Source of the DNA: Alphaproteobacteria bacterium
GTDB taxonomy: Bacteria > Pseudomonadota > Alphaproteobacteria > Rhodobacterales > Rhodobacteraceae
Length of the DNA stretch: 64,000 bases
Direction of reading: 5' to 3'
Assembly: GCA_030425145.1 (NCBI GenBank)
Contig: JAUHVK010000011.1
Coordinates: 56,832-120,831, forward strand
A program made the position numbers and the translations under genes. The first letter of the stretch is position 1, and the number at the start of each line of letters is the position of its first letter. The notes under the pieces were generated by a model. The model was not told the DNA's origin and searched no databases. It worked only from the letters and a program-made list of their open reading frames with translations. Positions 1 through 7,604 of the stretch are shown here, piece after piece.

Positions 1-146
1 CAATCGAAGATGGCGTTCTGGACGATTACGAACCGGAAGACGGGGCCTCGTTGATGGCAGCACTGGCCTTGCCGCCTGAGCCTGAAGATGATGGCATCGC
101 CGATCTGTCCGAATACGAGGAAGAGGATGAGCTGGAGTTCGCGTAA
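1..146 (+). CDS. C-terminal end of an unidentified acidic protein (partial)
   Basis: An open frame enters from the left edge and ends with TAA at 144-146, giving 47 residues. The tail is strongly acidic (PEPEDD, EYEEEDELEF) and ends in Phe-Ala. I do not recognise the family, because only the tail is visible and acidic C-termini are not diagnostic. A strong intrinsic terminator follows 38 bases later, so this is the last gene of its transcript. The next genes run in the opposite direction. Confidence 0.6.
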   Translation, partial: IEDGVLDDYEPEDGASLMAALALPPEPEDDGIADLSEYEEEDELEFA

Positions 147-184
147 GCGCCCCGCTCACTCGCCTTCTTAATCCAGATATGACA

Positions 185-217
185 GCCGCGATCCCCAAAC
201 GGATCGCGGCTTTTTTT
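185..217 (+). terminator. Rho-independent terminator
   Basis: A perfect 10-bp stem GCCGCGATCC / GGATCGCGGC with a 6-base loop is followed by seven T residues. It ends the rightward transcript of the preceding gene. No leftward T-run is seen, so it probably acts on the plus strand only. Confidence 0.93.
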
Positions 218-270
218 GTGTGAGAAACAGGTGTTCCGCGCCCATCAAGAGATCGCAGGAACGGGCTCTT

Positions 271-676
271 CTAAGTAAGAAATCGCGACATAAACATTGC
301 CGGCAAGATAATCCCGGGGCGCAGTTCGATGTTCATCTCGCCCATCTCGACAAATCCCATCGCCCGGTAAAATGGAACTGAACCGAAGGTACTGAGGCAA
401 TGCAGTTGCGTCATCCCGCAGGCATGAGCATGCAAGAGAGTCATTTCCATCAGCCTGCGTGCAATCCCTTGCCGCGTGCGACGGTGATCTGTCACCATAT
501 AGCGAAAATAGCCGAAATCCCGCATCCGCGGCGTGTCACCGGGCGCCTGCATTGTCCAGCCGCCTCCACCGACGATTTCGTCCCCATCGCACATTACGAA
601 AGTCGATGAAGGCAGTCCGACAGGGGCGCAGGTCGCCATAGCGGACAATGCGGGCTTCCCTTTCTTGCGGGATCAT
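271..676 (-). pseudogene. Chimeric remnant: cupin start joined to GNAT acetyltransferase C-terminus
   Basis: Translation would begin at ATG 676-674 behind AGAGGA. The first 26 or so codons resemble the start of a Rhodobacterales cupin protein (REARIVRYGDLRPC followed by TAFID). Near position 600 the similarity stops. A different reading frame then encodes the second half of a GNAT N-acetyltransferase: a VGGGGW strand, RRTRQGIARRL acetyl-CoA loop and FYRAMGF motif, ending at 271. The GNAT N-terminal half and the cupin body are missing, so a deletion probably fused two neighbouring genes. The GNAT frame also runs open from ATG 648, so a short product cannot be excluded. It lies 16 bases behind the SnoaL-like gene in the same direction. 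Confidence 0.55.
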
Positions 677-692
677 TGGTCGGTCCTCTGGG

Positions 693-1655
693 TCAGCCCT
701 GATGGGCAAGAATTTGCATCCAGATCGCGGTTTCGTCGTAAAGCGTCCATTCCCGGCGCAGCCCGCGCGGACCGAACTCGGCATGGGAAATGCCCATCAC
801 ATGCACCTCGGCCCCGCTGGGCGTGCCAAACGCGCCCCAGCCGTCGTGCTTGCCGGTCAGCGACCAGCGGATCGCGGCCCGTGGCGGCATGTTCGGTTCT
901 TCCATTCCGATCTGGTGGTGAATCGCGAACGCAGCCGACGGAAAAGCCGAGCGCAGCCCCAGCCAGAACGCATCGACGCCGCCTGTGCCATGCACCGTCT
1001 GCGCACCGGGATATTCCGCCTGCACCGCGCGGTCATACTGGTCCGGAATGACCGAGAGCTCCGCCGCCATCACGCGGGTCAGAAGCGCGGCGAAGGCCTC
1101 GCCCCACTGGTTGTCATTGCCCCGGCCCGTATATGGCCCCTGCACATCGACCGCCGGGCGGAACGGCTGGGTCTCGGGGTCCATCCCGGCGATCCGCTCG
1201 CGCGCCCAGTCCTTCACATCGTAGCCCAACTGCCGGACAATCGCGCCATTGTCGCGGATCAGCCATTCGTCGCTGATCATGTTGTTCTTGGCATAACAAT
1301 CGGCCAGCGCGCGCAGCTTGATCCTGCGCCCGGTTGCCGGGCCGAACTGCCCGTCATTCACATGGGTGGCGGTGGACAGGATGCGATGCGATGACAGCAT
1401 CCCCACCTCCGGTGTACCGGACCAGATCACATCCTCACCCAGCAACTGCCGGTCGGGGAATTCGTGGCAGGTCGCCATCGTCGCCGCCGTCATTGCCGGT
1501 TCGCCAAAGCCGATCCCCGCAGGTGTCCGGACAATCACCTGGGGGTGATAGTAATCCTTCATCCGCGCCCCAAGCCCACGATCTTCCCAAATCTCCTTGG
1601 TGATTCCGAGGATGTAATCGGGAAAATCCGTGAAACGGTTGTCGAACCCTCTCAT
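693..1655 (-). CDS. SnoaL-like (NTF2-fold) protein with two tandem domains
   Basis: 320 residues with two consecutive SnoaL/NTF2-like halves. The first (about 1-170) contains YYHPQVIVRTPAG and the second (about 190-320) contains an IRWSLTGKHDGWGAFG-type core. This fold is used by ketosteroid isomerases, polyketide cyclases and many small-molecule enzymes, so the reaction cannot be named. The ATG overlaps the LacI stop codon (ATGA), so the two genes are translationally coupled. A second tandem SnoaL-like gene, now broken, lies across the prophage at 46060-47061, so the original cluster held a pair. Confidence 0.8.
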   Translation of the reverse strand: MRGFDNRFTDFPDYILGITKEIWEDRGLGARMKDYYHPQVIVRTPAGIGFGEPAMTAATMATCHEFPDRQLLGEDVIWSGTPEVGMLSSHRILSTATHVNDGQFGPATGRRIKLRALADCYAKNNMISDEWLIRDNGAIVRQLGYDVKDWARERIAGMDPETQPFRPAVDVQGPYTGRGNDNQWGEAFAALLTRVMAAELSVIPDQYDRAVQAEYPGAQTVHGTGGVDAFWLGLRSAFPSAAFAIHHQIGMEEPNMPPRAAIRWSLTGKHDGWGAFGTPSGAEVHVMGISHAEFGPRGLRREWTLYDETAIWMQILAHQG

Positions 1656-2665
1656 TCCATGCCTTCCGGTCTGCGGGCCGATCCGCGCAGGATCAGCGGC
1701 CCATCGATTTCAGTCACCTCCGCTTGCGCGGATTTGTCTTCGATTTGGTTAATGAGCGCCGCCACAGTTGTCTCGACCATCCGCCCAACAGGCTGCCGAA
1801 CCGTGGTCAGGTCGTAAGCTGCAAACGCCGCCATGGGCACGTCGTCATACCCCACGACTGATACGTCCTGCGGCACAGACAGACCCAGCGTGCAGCGCAG
1901 GTGGTCGAGCACCGCAAAGGCCATGTGATCGCTGCCCACGAACAGCGCATCAACACCTTTGCCCAACAGGATATCCGTCGCCCGCACCGCCTCGGCATGG
2001 TCATAGCGCCCGTCCTCGACACCGACGCAATCCTGTCCCAGTTCCCCCAATCGCGCCAAAAACCCTTCCGTCCGGTCGCGCCCGGTGGATGACCCTTGCC
2101 ACCCTGCGACATGGCCAATCCGGCGATGATCACCTGCCACCAGAAAATCCGCCACCTTGGCCCCACCCAACCGGTTGGCCGATGTGACCTGCGCCAGCCC
2201 GCTGCCTGCCTGCCCGCGATTGAACAGCACCACGGGTATCCCCGCCGCTTCACATCGCGCGGCCAACGCATCGCCAAGGCCGACGCTGGCCAGCACGATC
2301 CCGTCCACCTGATGGTCAAGCATCTGCTGAATGATCCGGTCCGTATCCGTGTCCTCAGCCGCTTCCGGCAGCGTAAAGACCAGCGTGTGATAGCCTTCAT
2401 CCTGGAACTCGCGGCTGAACCGCTCCAGCGCATCCGGGTAGAACGGGTTCCCAAGATAGGCGACCACCATGCCGATAATCCGGCTGCGCCCGGTAATCAA
2501 TGACCGCGCCAGCACATTGGGCCGATAGCCCAGCGCCGCCGCCGCCTCGCGCACCTTCTCTGCCGTGGCCTTGCTGGCCGACGCACCCGAGAACACCCGG
2601 CTCACCGCCGACTGACTAACCCCGGCCCGTGCGGCCACGTCAAAGGAGGTGACCCGCCGAGTCAT
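1652..2665 (-). CDS. LacI-family transcriptional regulator
   Basis: 337 residues. The N-terminal LacI helix-turn-helix is clear (SFDVAARAGVSQSAVSRVFSG, residues 7-28), with the hinge helix around 45-60 (LGYRPNVLARSL). A periplasmic-binding-protein-like effector domain follows (GMVVAYLGNPFY and later VVGYDDVPMA). I chose ATG 2665-2663 because it overlaps the SDR stop as ATGA and starts MTRRVTSFD directly before the HTH. It probably controls the surrounding catabolic cluster: inverted repeats TTGCA-N6-TGCAA lie before the SDR start (44972-44987) and before the dehydrogenase (48564-48589). The prophage separates this gene from the promoter it shared with the SDR. Confidence 0.93.
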   Translation of the reverse strand: MTRRVTSFDVAARAGVSQSAVSRVFSGASASKATAEKVREAAAALGYRPNVLARSLITGRSRIIGMVVAYLGNPFYPDALERFSREFQDEGYHTLVFTLPEAAEDTDTDRIIQQMLDHQVDGIVLASVGLGDALAARCEAAGIPVVLFNRGQAGSGLAQVTSANRLGGAKVADFLVAGDHRRIGHVAGWQGSSTGRDRTEGFLARLGELGQDCVGVEDGRYDHAEAVRATDILLGKGVDALFVGSDHMAFAVLDHLRCTLGLSVPQDVSVVGYDDVPMAAFAAYDLTTVRQPVGRMVETTVAALINQIEDKSAQAEVTEIDGPLILRGSARRPEGME

Positions 2666-3386
2666 CCCGCCGTCCACCCGCCGTCAACCAAGAGCGAGGT
2701 TCCAGTGACAAGCGCACTCGCATCCGATGCAAGGAACAGACACGCCCCCATGATATCTTCGACCTGCCCAATACGCGGAAGCTTGATCTTGCTGGCAATC
2801 CACGCGCGTTTCTCGGGATCGTCAAAGGTAGGCTTGGTGAGTTCGGTCAGAATGAAAGTCGGACAGATTGTGTTGACGCGGATCTGCTCTGGCCCCCATT
2901 CGATCGCCATCGCCTTGGTCATCCCCTCGACCGCGTGTTTCGTGCCGCAATAGACCGCCCGGTCAATCCCGCCCACATGCGCCATCTGGCTTGAGATCTG
3001 GATAATCGACCCGCCGCGTCCAACCATCTGCCGCGCTACTGTCTGCGCCAGGAAATACGCCGCCTTGATGTTGATCGCCGCCACCGCATCGAAATCCTCG
3101 GGCGTGGTCTCCAGCGCCGGACTGTGCCGGGCAAGCCCTGCCGAGTTCACCAGAATGTCGATCGGCGACAGGTCCGCGACCGCCTCCCGCACCGCCGCGA
3201 CATCCGTCACGTCGAGCACCAGTGCCTCGACACTGAACCCCGCCTGCGCCATCTCATCGACAGCCGCCTGCACCTGTGCCGCACTCCGGGCCGCAACGAT
3301 CACATGCGCACCCGCCTCGGCCAGCGCCACGGCGCAACCCAGCCCGATCCCACGCGATCCACCAACAACCAACGCCTGCTTGCCAT
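2662..3386 (-). pseudogene. 3' portion of an SDR oxidoreductase gene interrupted by the prophage
   Basis: This holds codons 14-252 of a short-chain dehydrogenase/reductase. It has the NAD(P)-binding GGSRGIG motif, NSAG, the catalytic YCGTK (Tyr and Lys), and the C-terminal LVDGGWTAG. The missing first 13 codons (MSLPRTPSFRLDG) are at 44953-44915 on the far side of the prophage. The two parts join in frame once the prophage and one copy of GCCAT are removed. The frame stays open into prophage DNA up to 3582, which would add a foreign N-terminus, but I see no ribosome-binding site there. The stop overlaps the LacI start. The enzyme could be a polyol or sulfo-polyol dehydrogenase, but the substrate is not deducible. 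Confidence 0.9.
3382..3386. repeat. Target-site duplication GCCAT (left copy)
   Basis: Five-base duplication flanking the transposable prophage; the matching copy is at 44915-44919. Five bases is the usual duplication length for Mu-type transposition. The SDR frame becomes continuous when one copy is removed, which independently supports the boundary. Confidence 0.93.
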
Positions 3387-3797
3387 TGTTAGGTGACAGA
3401 CATTCTTTCAGTGATATCGGAAGACCGCGTATGAGGGCGGAAGATGCCGAATGAGCCAATGAAACAAGGGGTTTCGGGCGCAATGGCGGGCACCGGGAGC
3501 GGGGTGCAGAGAGTTTTTCAGTAAACCCCGTTTTGGCCCATTTGGGCGCTCTTAGGCGCTCCTGAAGGGTGCAGCATGCCACAAGGGCGCGAACCGCGCA
3601 AACCCCATTAAAATAGCGTTCAAATGGCTCTGTAAGGGGGCTTGGAGGGCCGATTTCCCGCCCTGCCGTGGGCCAGAAAGTGGGACGCGCACGGAAAAGT
3701 TAGGTTTTGCCGTCCCAGATAGAGATTAATTTCTATATAACAGAGGCTTGGCAGTTTTATGGCGCGCGATTGGGCGCAGCGAACTGGGACCCGATTT
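3387..3797. other. Prophage left end: transposase-binding region without genes
   Basis: About 410 bases with no convincing gene. The terminal repeat occupies the first 28 bases. A motif TTTCAGT(G/A)A recurs at 3406-3413 and 3516-3523 (within AGTTTTTCAG), with a weaker TTTTCAGT at 3795-3802. The same motif in reverse (CTGAAAAA) occurs twice in the right end. I interpret these as MuA-type binding sites. An AT-rich stretch at 3725-3745 may hold a promoter, but none is clear. Confidence 0.6.
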
Positions 3798-4295
3798 TCA
3801 GTCTGGTAGACCGGTTTCCATGAAGATCGGTTGGCAGATCTGGGATGTCATGGCGGCCACCCAGTCGCGCCGATACAGCTCTTGGCAGGCGTCCAACGTC
3901 CGAATAACAACCGCGTCCTCCTGAGCCTGTTGCTGCAGGCGTGCGAGAGCGGCGAGCTCGTCTTGGCGGGCCTGTTTTTCTTGCGATGCCTGAGCCGCAT
4001 CACGCCGGGATTGCAGGAGAGCTTCATATTCCGTCTCAGGCATAAACGCAGCGGAGGTATGGTCGTAACGCATCGGCTCGCCTCTTGCGGTTGACAGGCA
4101 CTTCTCGGCCTGGGGAATACCAGCAACCCAATCGTTGCGATGCTCGATCCGCCTTGCCGCGTCTTCGATGGCGGCGGTGTCACCAGCGGCCATCGCGTCC
4201 AGGCAATCGGCAATCGGGCTTCGAGCGAGCACTTCCTCGCCCGAAACAAGAAAAGCAGCAGATCCAAGTGCAATTCCAAAAACAAAATGGCGCAT
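3798..4295 (-). CDS. Secreted protein of unknown function (prophage)
   Basis: 165 residues from ATG 4295, preceded by AAAGGA. It starts MRHFVFGIALGSAAFLVSG, a signal peptide with likely cleavage near EVLARS. The mature part has four cysteines, a Gln/Ala-rich helical stretch likely to form a coiled coil (about 105-135), and repeats of a CxxxYRRDW type. It lies 14 bases downstream of the repressor in the same direction, so it is probably expressed in the lysogen. That position suits a lysogenic-conversion gene, for example one that alters the envelope or excludes other phages. This role is inference; I recognise no family. Confidence 0.7.
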   Translation of the reverse strand: MRHFVFGIALGSAAFLVSGEEVLARSPIADCLDAMAAGDTAAIEDAARRIEHRNDWVAGIPQAEKCLSTARGEPMRYDHTSAAFMPETEYEALLQSRRDAAQASQEKQARQDELAALARLQQQAQEDAVVIRTLDACQELYRRDWVAAMTSQICQPIFMETGLPD

Positions 4296-4309
4296 CTCTA
4301 TACGTCCTT

Positions 4310-4975
4310 TCACCAACTTCGACCTGTCCAAACCACCTCTCCAATAATCGAGACGGCCTCCAGATCATGGTTGCGGATCACGCGGCTGGGGTGATCCGGG
4401 TTGTCGCTCGTGACCAGAAGTATGCCGGTCTCGACCATCTCCAACCGTTTCACGTAGAGGTCTTCCCCCTCACGAAAGGCATAGACCCTTTTTGATGTCA
4501 CCTTTCGGCGATTGTGGTTGACCAAGGCGACCGATCCCGAGCGCATGGTTGGATACATGCTGTCGCCTTCGACGAATATCAAGGATGCCCGATCCGGGTT
4601 CACGCCATGACGCGACAGCCATGGCATCGGGAAACCAAAACTGGAGACAATCTCCACGTCCTGGGCAAATCGACCAGGACCTGCCGATGCCTGGACGTTG
4701 TGAAGCTCAATGAAGGCGATGTCGTCGCGGTTGCTTTGAGGCTCATGAACCTCGGAAGTGCGGCGTCTACCTATGAAGAACTCAAGGTCTAGAAGATCGC
4801 AAATTTCCTTTGCGCGGCTGATCTTAGGAACTGCCCTTTTGTCATCATCTCGGATGACTGAGCGAATTGCATCAACGGGTAAACCAGCCTGCTTTTCGAA
4901 GGCGAAAGCATTTGTTCCTAGCTCTTCGAGCCGGGAAGAAACCAATTCCGCAAAGGCTTTTCCGATGTCCGTCAC
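4310..4975 (-). CDS. Phage repressor, HTH plus S24 LexA/CI-type autoprotease
   Basis: 221 residues. Residues 5-65 form a Cro/CI-like helical DNA-binding domain. Residues 85-220 form an S24 peptidase domain with catalytic Ser139 (EGDSM) and Lys176 (LYVKRLE). A plausible self-cleavage site is Ala98-Gly99 (ASAGPG). This is the Mu c equivalent that maintains lysogeny, but of the RecA-sensitive CI type, so DNA damage should induce the prophage. It is divergent from the early operon, and the interval 4976-5064 carries inverted and direct repeats fit to be its operators. Confidence 0.92.
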   Translation of the reverse strand: MTDIGKAFAELVSSRLEELGTNAFAFEKQAGLPVDAIRSVIRDDDKRAVPKISRAKEICDLLDLEFFIGRRRTSEVHEPQSNRDDIAFIELHNVQASAGPGRFAQDVEIVSSFGFPMPWLSRHGVNPDRASLIFVEGDSMYPTMRSGSVALVNHNRRKVTSKRVYAFREGEDLYVKRLEMVETGILLVTSDNPDHPSRVIRNHDLEAVSIIGEVVWTGRSW

Positions 4976-4977
4976 GA

Positions 4978-5055
4978 TTCGGGATAATGCCCGAAAAAAT
5001 GCCGTTTGACAATCGGGACAAACCCAGTAAATATATTCGGGACAAACCCAGTAAA
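4978..5055. promoter_or_regulatory. Early promoter with three candidate repressor operators
   Basis: O1 is an inverted repeat TTCGGG-N6-CCCGAA at 4978-4995. O2 and O3 are 19-base direct repeats TCGGGACAAACCCAGTAAA at 5013-5031 and 5037-5055, spaced 24 bases apart, each with GGG/CCC half-sites like O1. A sigma-70 promoter overlaps them: -35 TTGACA (5006-5011) and -10 TAAATA (5028-5033) with a 16-base spacer, reading rightward into 5065. Repressor bound to O2 would cover this promoter. Confidence 0.75.
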
Positions 5056-5064
5056 GAGGTTGAG

Positions 5065-5319
5065 ATGAACACGGCAGACCTTATCGAGCAGGCCAAGACC
5101 TACAGCGGGCACACCGGCAGAACGCTCTCAACTATCGGCTCCTACGCAGTGAGGGATGGGAAGTTCTTTGATCGGTTGGGGCGCGGAGGAAATTGCACGC
5201 TCAAGACCGCGCAGCGCATCGTCAGCTGGTTCGACGAGAACTGGCCTGCGGACCTTGAATGGCCATCCGACATCCCGCGTCCCTCTGAGGCTAAGCCGAA
5301 AAACCGGAGGGTCGCATGA
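5065..5319 (+). CDS. Small Ner/Cro-like DNA-binding protein
   Basis: 84 residues, first gene of the rightward early operon, starting at ATG 5065 behind AGAGG. The core (SGHTGRTLSTIGSYAVRDGKFFDRL, then a TLKTAQRIVSWFDENWP helix) resembles small phage helix-turn-helix proteins of Rhodobacterales prophages. Its position, directly after the operators and opposite the repressor, is that of Ner or Cro. Its last 28 or so residues are nearly identical to those of the next gene. The stop overlaps the next start (ATGA). Confidence 0.7.
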   Translation: MNTADLIEQAKTYSGHTGRTLSTIGSYAVRDGKFFDRLGRGGNCTLKTAQRIVSWFDENWPADLEWPSDIPRPSEAKPKNRRVA

Positions 5320-5321
5320 TG
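5221..5321 (+). repeat. 101-bp direct repeat, copy 1 (gene 3' end)
   Basis: The last 101 bases around this gene end, from GTCAGCTGGTTCGACG to the ATGATG junction, recur at 5580-5680 with three mismatches. The repeat carries the C-terminal coding region and the start overlap of the following gene. Confidence 0.93.
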
Positions 5322-5678
5322 TTCAGCAATCTCAGAAGAGCCGTAGCGCTCGCAATCTGCCCGGAGCTATCTCCGCGCGAAACATCGGCAATAGTCGCCT
5401 CTACAGAGGTGGTCGCCGGAGCGTCTCCGATTGACCTCTTGAAGCTTTCAGATGCCTACACGGCGTTTGTCGGGCGCAGCGAAGCAACGGTCTCAAACCT
5501 GATCACGGGGACGCATGCGCGCCTCTTCAAGCGCATCCGCGCGGGCGGTGGGTGCGGGGTCGATACCTATAACAAGGCCGTCAGCTGGTTCGACGAGAAC
5601 TGGCCTGCGGACCTTGAATGGCCATCCGACATCCCGCGTCCCTCTGAGGCCAAGCCGAAGAGCCGGAGGGTCGCATGA
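5316..5678 (+). CDS. Second Ner/Cro-like protein, partial paralogue
   Basis: 120 residues. The C-terminal third (SWFDENWPADLEWPSDIPRP and a basic end) matches the preceding protein, and the middle (GRSEATVSNLITGTHARLFKRI) looks like an HTH followed by the same helix. The N-terminal 50 residues are different. It starts at ATG 5316, overlapping the previous stop. Gene duplication followed by N-terminal replacement, or recombination through the 101-bp repeat, explains the pattern. A second early regulator is likely, but its target is unknown. Confidence 0.65.
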   Translation: MMFSNLRRAVALAICPELSPRETSAIVASTEVVAGASPIDLLKLSDAYTAFVGRSEATVSNLITGTHARLFKRIRAGGGCGVDTYNKAVSWFDENWPADLEWPSDIPRPSEAKPKSRRVA

Positions 5679-5680
5679 TG
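5580..5680 (+). repeat. 101-bp direct repeat, copy 2
   Basis: Partner of 5221-5321, offset 359 bases, three mismatches. Recombination between the copies would delete 359 bases and fuse the two small regulators in frame. Confidence 0.93.
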
Positions 5681-5821
5681 GCGCGCGTGGTTCAGTTTCT
5701 GCGCGCGGCCAAGCGGATCGAGGCGCGGATTTCAGACAGTCTGGTGGGGGATGCGATTGCCGGCGTTTGTGCCGCAGTCATTGCCATCGTCTTGGTTGTA
5801 AGCGCGGGGGTGCTGCAATGA
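5675..5821 (+). CDS. Small single-pass membrane protein
   Basis: 48 residues (start at ATG 5675 or 5678). A basic amphipathic N-terminus (VVQFLRAAKRIEARI) is followed by one transmembrane helix (AIAGVCAAVIAIVLVVSAGV). It is coupled to the previous gene by ATGATG overlap. Small early membrane proteins in phages often act in superinfection exclusion, but nothing here proves it. Confidence 0.5.
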   Translation: MMARVVQFLRAAKRIEARISDSLVGDAIAGVCAAVIAIVLVVSAGVLQ

Positions 5822-5866
5822 GCTTTTTTGGCAAACTACTGGCGACCCTTCAGCCGGTCAGGAAAC

Positions 5867-6352
5867 TCAAATCTTGGAATACGGCTGGCCCGCAATCGTC
5901 TCCCCAAACAGATACGGTTGCGCAAATGCCAGCCAAGCAAACGGGACAGCCCCAAGCTCCAGGCAGAACACCATCCGCTGCTGCCATCTGTGTGGGGCAA
6001 GAACCCAGCGCGGACCTTCACCATTCGCCTGAAAATTGTCCGTATGCCGGGTCATCTGAACAAGTTTGTTGGCTGTGTAACCAACAATACCCCTTTGTCT
6101 CTCGGAGTATTGCGACACCCACTTCTCGGTTCCGTAAGCCTCTCGGTCACGTGGAATGAGGGTGCGTATGGTCTCGTCACATTCGGCATCTGTGGGCGGG
6201 GGGTTCGGCATCGTCACCGTCCCGCAAAACAGAGCGAGGAACTCCATCTCTCGCGCGAAATCCTCAACTGGAAGAAGGATCAGTTCCTTTGAGCCGAAGA
6301 GGTTTTCCGTCAGCCAGATCGATGGATTTGCCTCACGTTCTTTCTCGGACAT
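5867..6352 (-). CDS. Unknown protein transcribed against the early operon (candidate moron)
   Basis: 161 residues from ATG 6352, GGAG 13 bases upstream. It is soluble with a mixed composition (SIWLTENLFG, AYGTEKWVSQYSERQRG, aromatic C-terminal stretch MVFCLELGAVPFAWLAF) and no family I recognise. It runs against the flanking early genes, which suits a gene expressed separately in the lysogen. The plus strand over 5818-6159 is also open, but its product looks like the shadow of this gene. Confidence 0.6.
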   Translation of the reverse strand: MSEKEREANPSIWLTENLFGSKELILLPVEDFAREMEFLALFCGTVTMPNPPPTDAECDETIRTLIPRDREAYGTEKWVSQYSERQRGIVGYTANKLVQMTRHTDNFQANGEGPRWVLAPHRWQQRMVFCLELGAVPFAWLAFAQPYLFGETIAGQPYSKI

Positions 6353-6487
6353 TAGAAATCGTCTCCGATTGCTGGGTTCAATTGGGGTCGTAGGAGCTGG
6401 CGGGTGCGGGAACACCCGTCGGCTTCGCCATACTACCACACGATGCGGTTCGAGAGTCAACAACCACGAGATGTGGGGGTTGGCGGC

Positions 6488-6739
6488 ATGAAGCACCGGA
6501 AGCTCAGCAAGAATGCCGCCCTGCAGAAGGTCTATCGCTACCTGAAGGGCGCGCGGGGCCGGGGCGACGGCACCGTGACCACCCGAGACATCATCCTCCG
6601 CACCGGCGTCTGCGCGGTCAATTCCGTGATCGCGGAGCTGCGCGAGAACGGCTGCGAGATCAGCTGCGAGCACCGCCGCGACGAAGACGGCAAGCCGCGC
6701 TGGCACTACCGCCTTGAGAAGGAACCGACCCATGGCTGA
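6488..6739 (+). CDS. Small winged-helix-like early protein
   Basis: 83 residues from ATG 6488 (MKHRKLSKNAALQKVYRYL). The pattern of a basic N-terminus, a helix, TTRDIILRTGVCAVNSVIAELRENG as helix-turn-helix and a HYRLEKE wing strand matches short phage winged-helix proteins. An upstream ATG at 6404 is less likely because homology-like sequence begins at the basic stretch. It overlaps the ParB-like gene by 8 bases. Confidence 0.65.
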   Translation: MKHRKLSKNAALQKVYRYLKGARGRGDGTVTTRDIILRTGVCAVNSVIAELRENGCEISCEHRRDEDGKPRWHYRLEKEPTHG

Positions 6740-7604
6740 ACAGCTCAAGACCATCACCGAGTTGCCGGTCAAGGACATCGTGATGCGCGACCGGCGCAGG
6801 CCGGTATCGGCAGCCGGGGTCGCTGCGATCCGCGCGTCGATCGAAGAACTGGGCGTGATGCAGGATCCGATCCATGTGCGCAAGGTGCCGCACCGAGGCG
6901 GCGAGTACGTCCTGATGGTGGGCGCGCATCGCCTGACAGCCGCCATCGAAATGGGCTGGGAGACGATCCCTGTCACCTGCTGGAAGTGCAACGACGATTT
7001 CGCGGCGCTGATGGAGCTCGACGACAACCTGGCCGGTGCGGAGTTGACTGCTCTAGACACGGCGGTCTTCCTCGCTGAACGCAAGCGGGTCTACGAGAAG
7101 ATGCATCCGGAAACCCGTCGCGGTGTCGCCGGTGCGCTGGCCAAGCACGGTGCAACGGACACGATGTCCGTTGCATCTTTCTCGGCGGCAACGGCTGAGA
7201 AGTTCGGGCTGACCGATCGGCATATCCGTAGGCTTATTGCTGCCGGAGAGCGATTGGACGGACGCGACATCCAACTCCTGCGCAAGGCCCCCAAGCCCAT
7301 CACGTTGAAGGACCTTATGGAGGTCTCGAAAATCGGGGAAACCGGCGAGCGCTATCATGTCGTTGAGGCGCTATCCAAGGGAGCGGTCAAGAACGCGGCA
7401 GCGGCACGCAAAAGCTGGAAAGCCGAGCGCGGCGAAGCCCCAGCCCCCGTAAACCAGACCGAGCAAGCCTTTGCCCGTCTGAGCGATGCGTGGAAACGCG
7501 CGCCGAAGGTGGCCCGTGCGCGGTTTCTCGAGGCGTTTGCGGAGCAGATCCAGACCGAGCTTCAGGAGCTGGTCGACGGGCTGACGGAGGGCGACGATGC
7601 GTGA
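6732..7604 (+). CDS. ParB/sulfiredoxin-fold nuclease-domain protein
   Basis: 290 residues from ATG 6732. The N-terminal ParB domain has VKDIVMRDRRRP, then ASIEELGVMQDPIHVR and the GAHRLTAAIEMGW box (GxHR). An HTH-like central region (FGLTDRHIRRLIAAGERLDG) and a long helical C-terminus follow. ParB-like genes stand just before the transposase in several B3/D3112-like Mu phages, where their role is unsettled; they may bind ends or assist replication. Its end overlaps the MuA start by 8 bases. Confidence 0.85.
   Translation: MAEQLKTITELPVKDIVMRDRRRPVSAAGVAAIRASIEELGVMQDPIHVRKVPHRGGEYVLMVGAHRLTAAIEMGWETIPVTCWKCNDDFAALMELDDNLAGAELTALDTAVFLAERKRVYEKMHPETRRGVAGALAKHGATDTMSVASFSAATAEKFGLTDRHIRRLIAAGERLDGRDIQLLRKAPKPITLKDLMEVSKIGETGERYHVVEALSKGAVKNAAAARKSWKAERGEAPAPVNQTEQAFARLSDAWKRAPKVARARFLEAFAEQIQTELQELVDGLTEGDDA

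Noticed and set aside
5818..6159. Rightward frame starting MSFFGKLLATLQPV, coupled by ATGA to the small membrane protein
   Set aside because: Most of it lies opposite 5867-6352, whose product looks far more protein-like. The downstream part of this frame has low-complexity, shadow-type composition. A short product from its first codons cannot be excluded.
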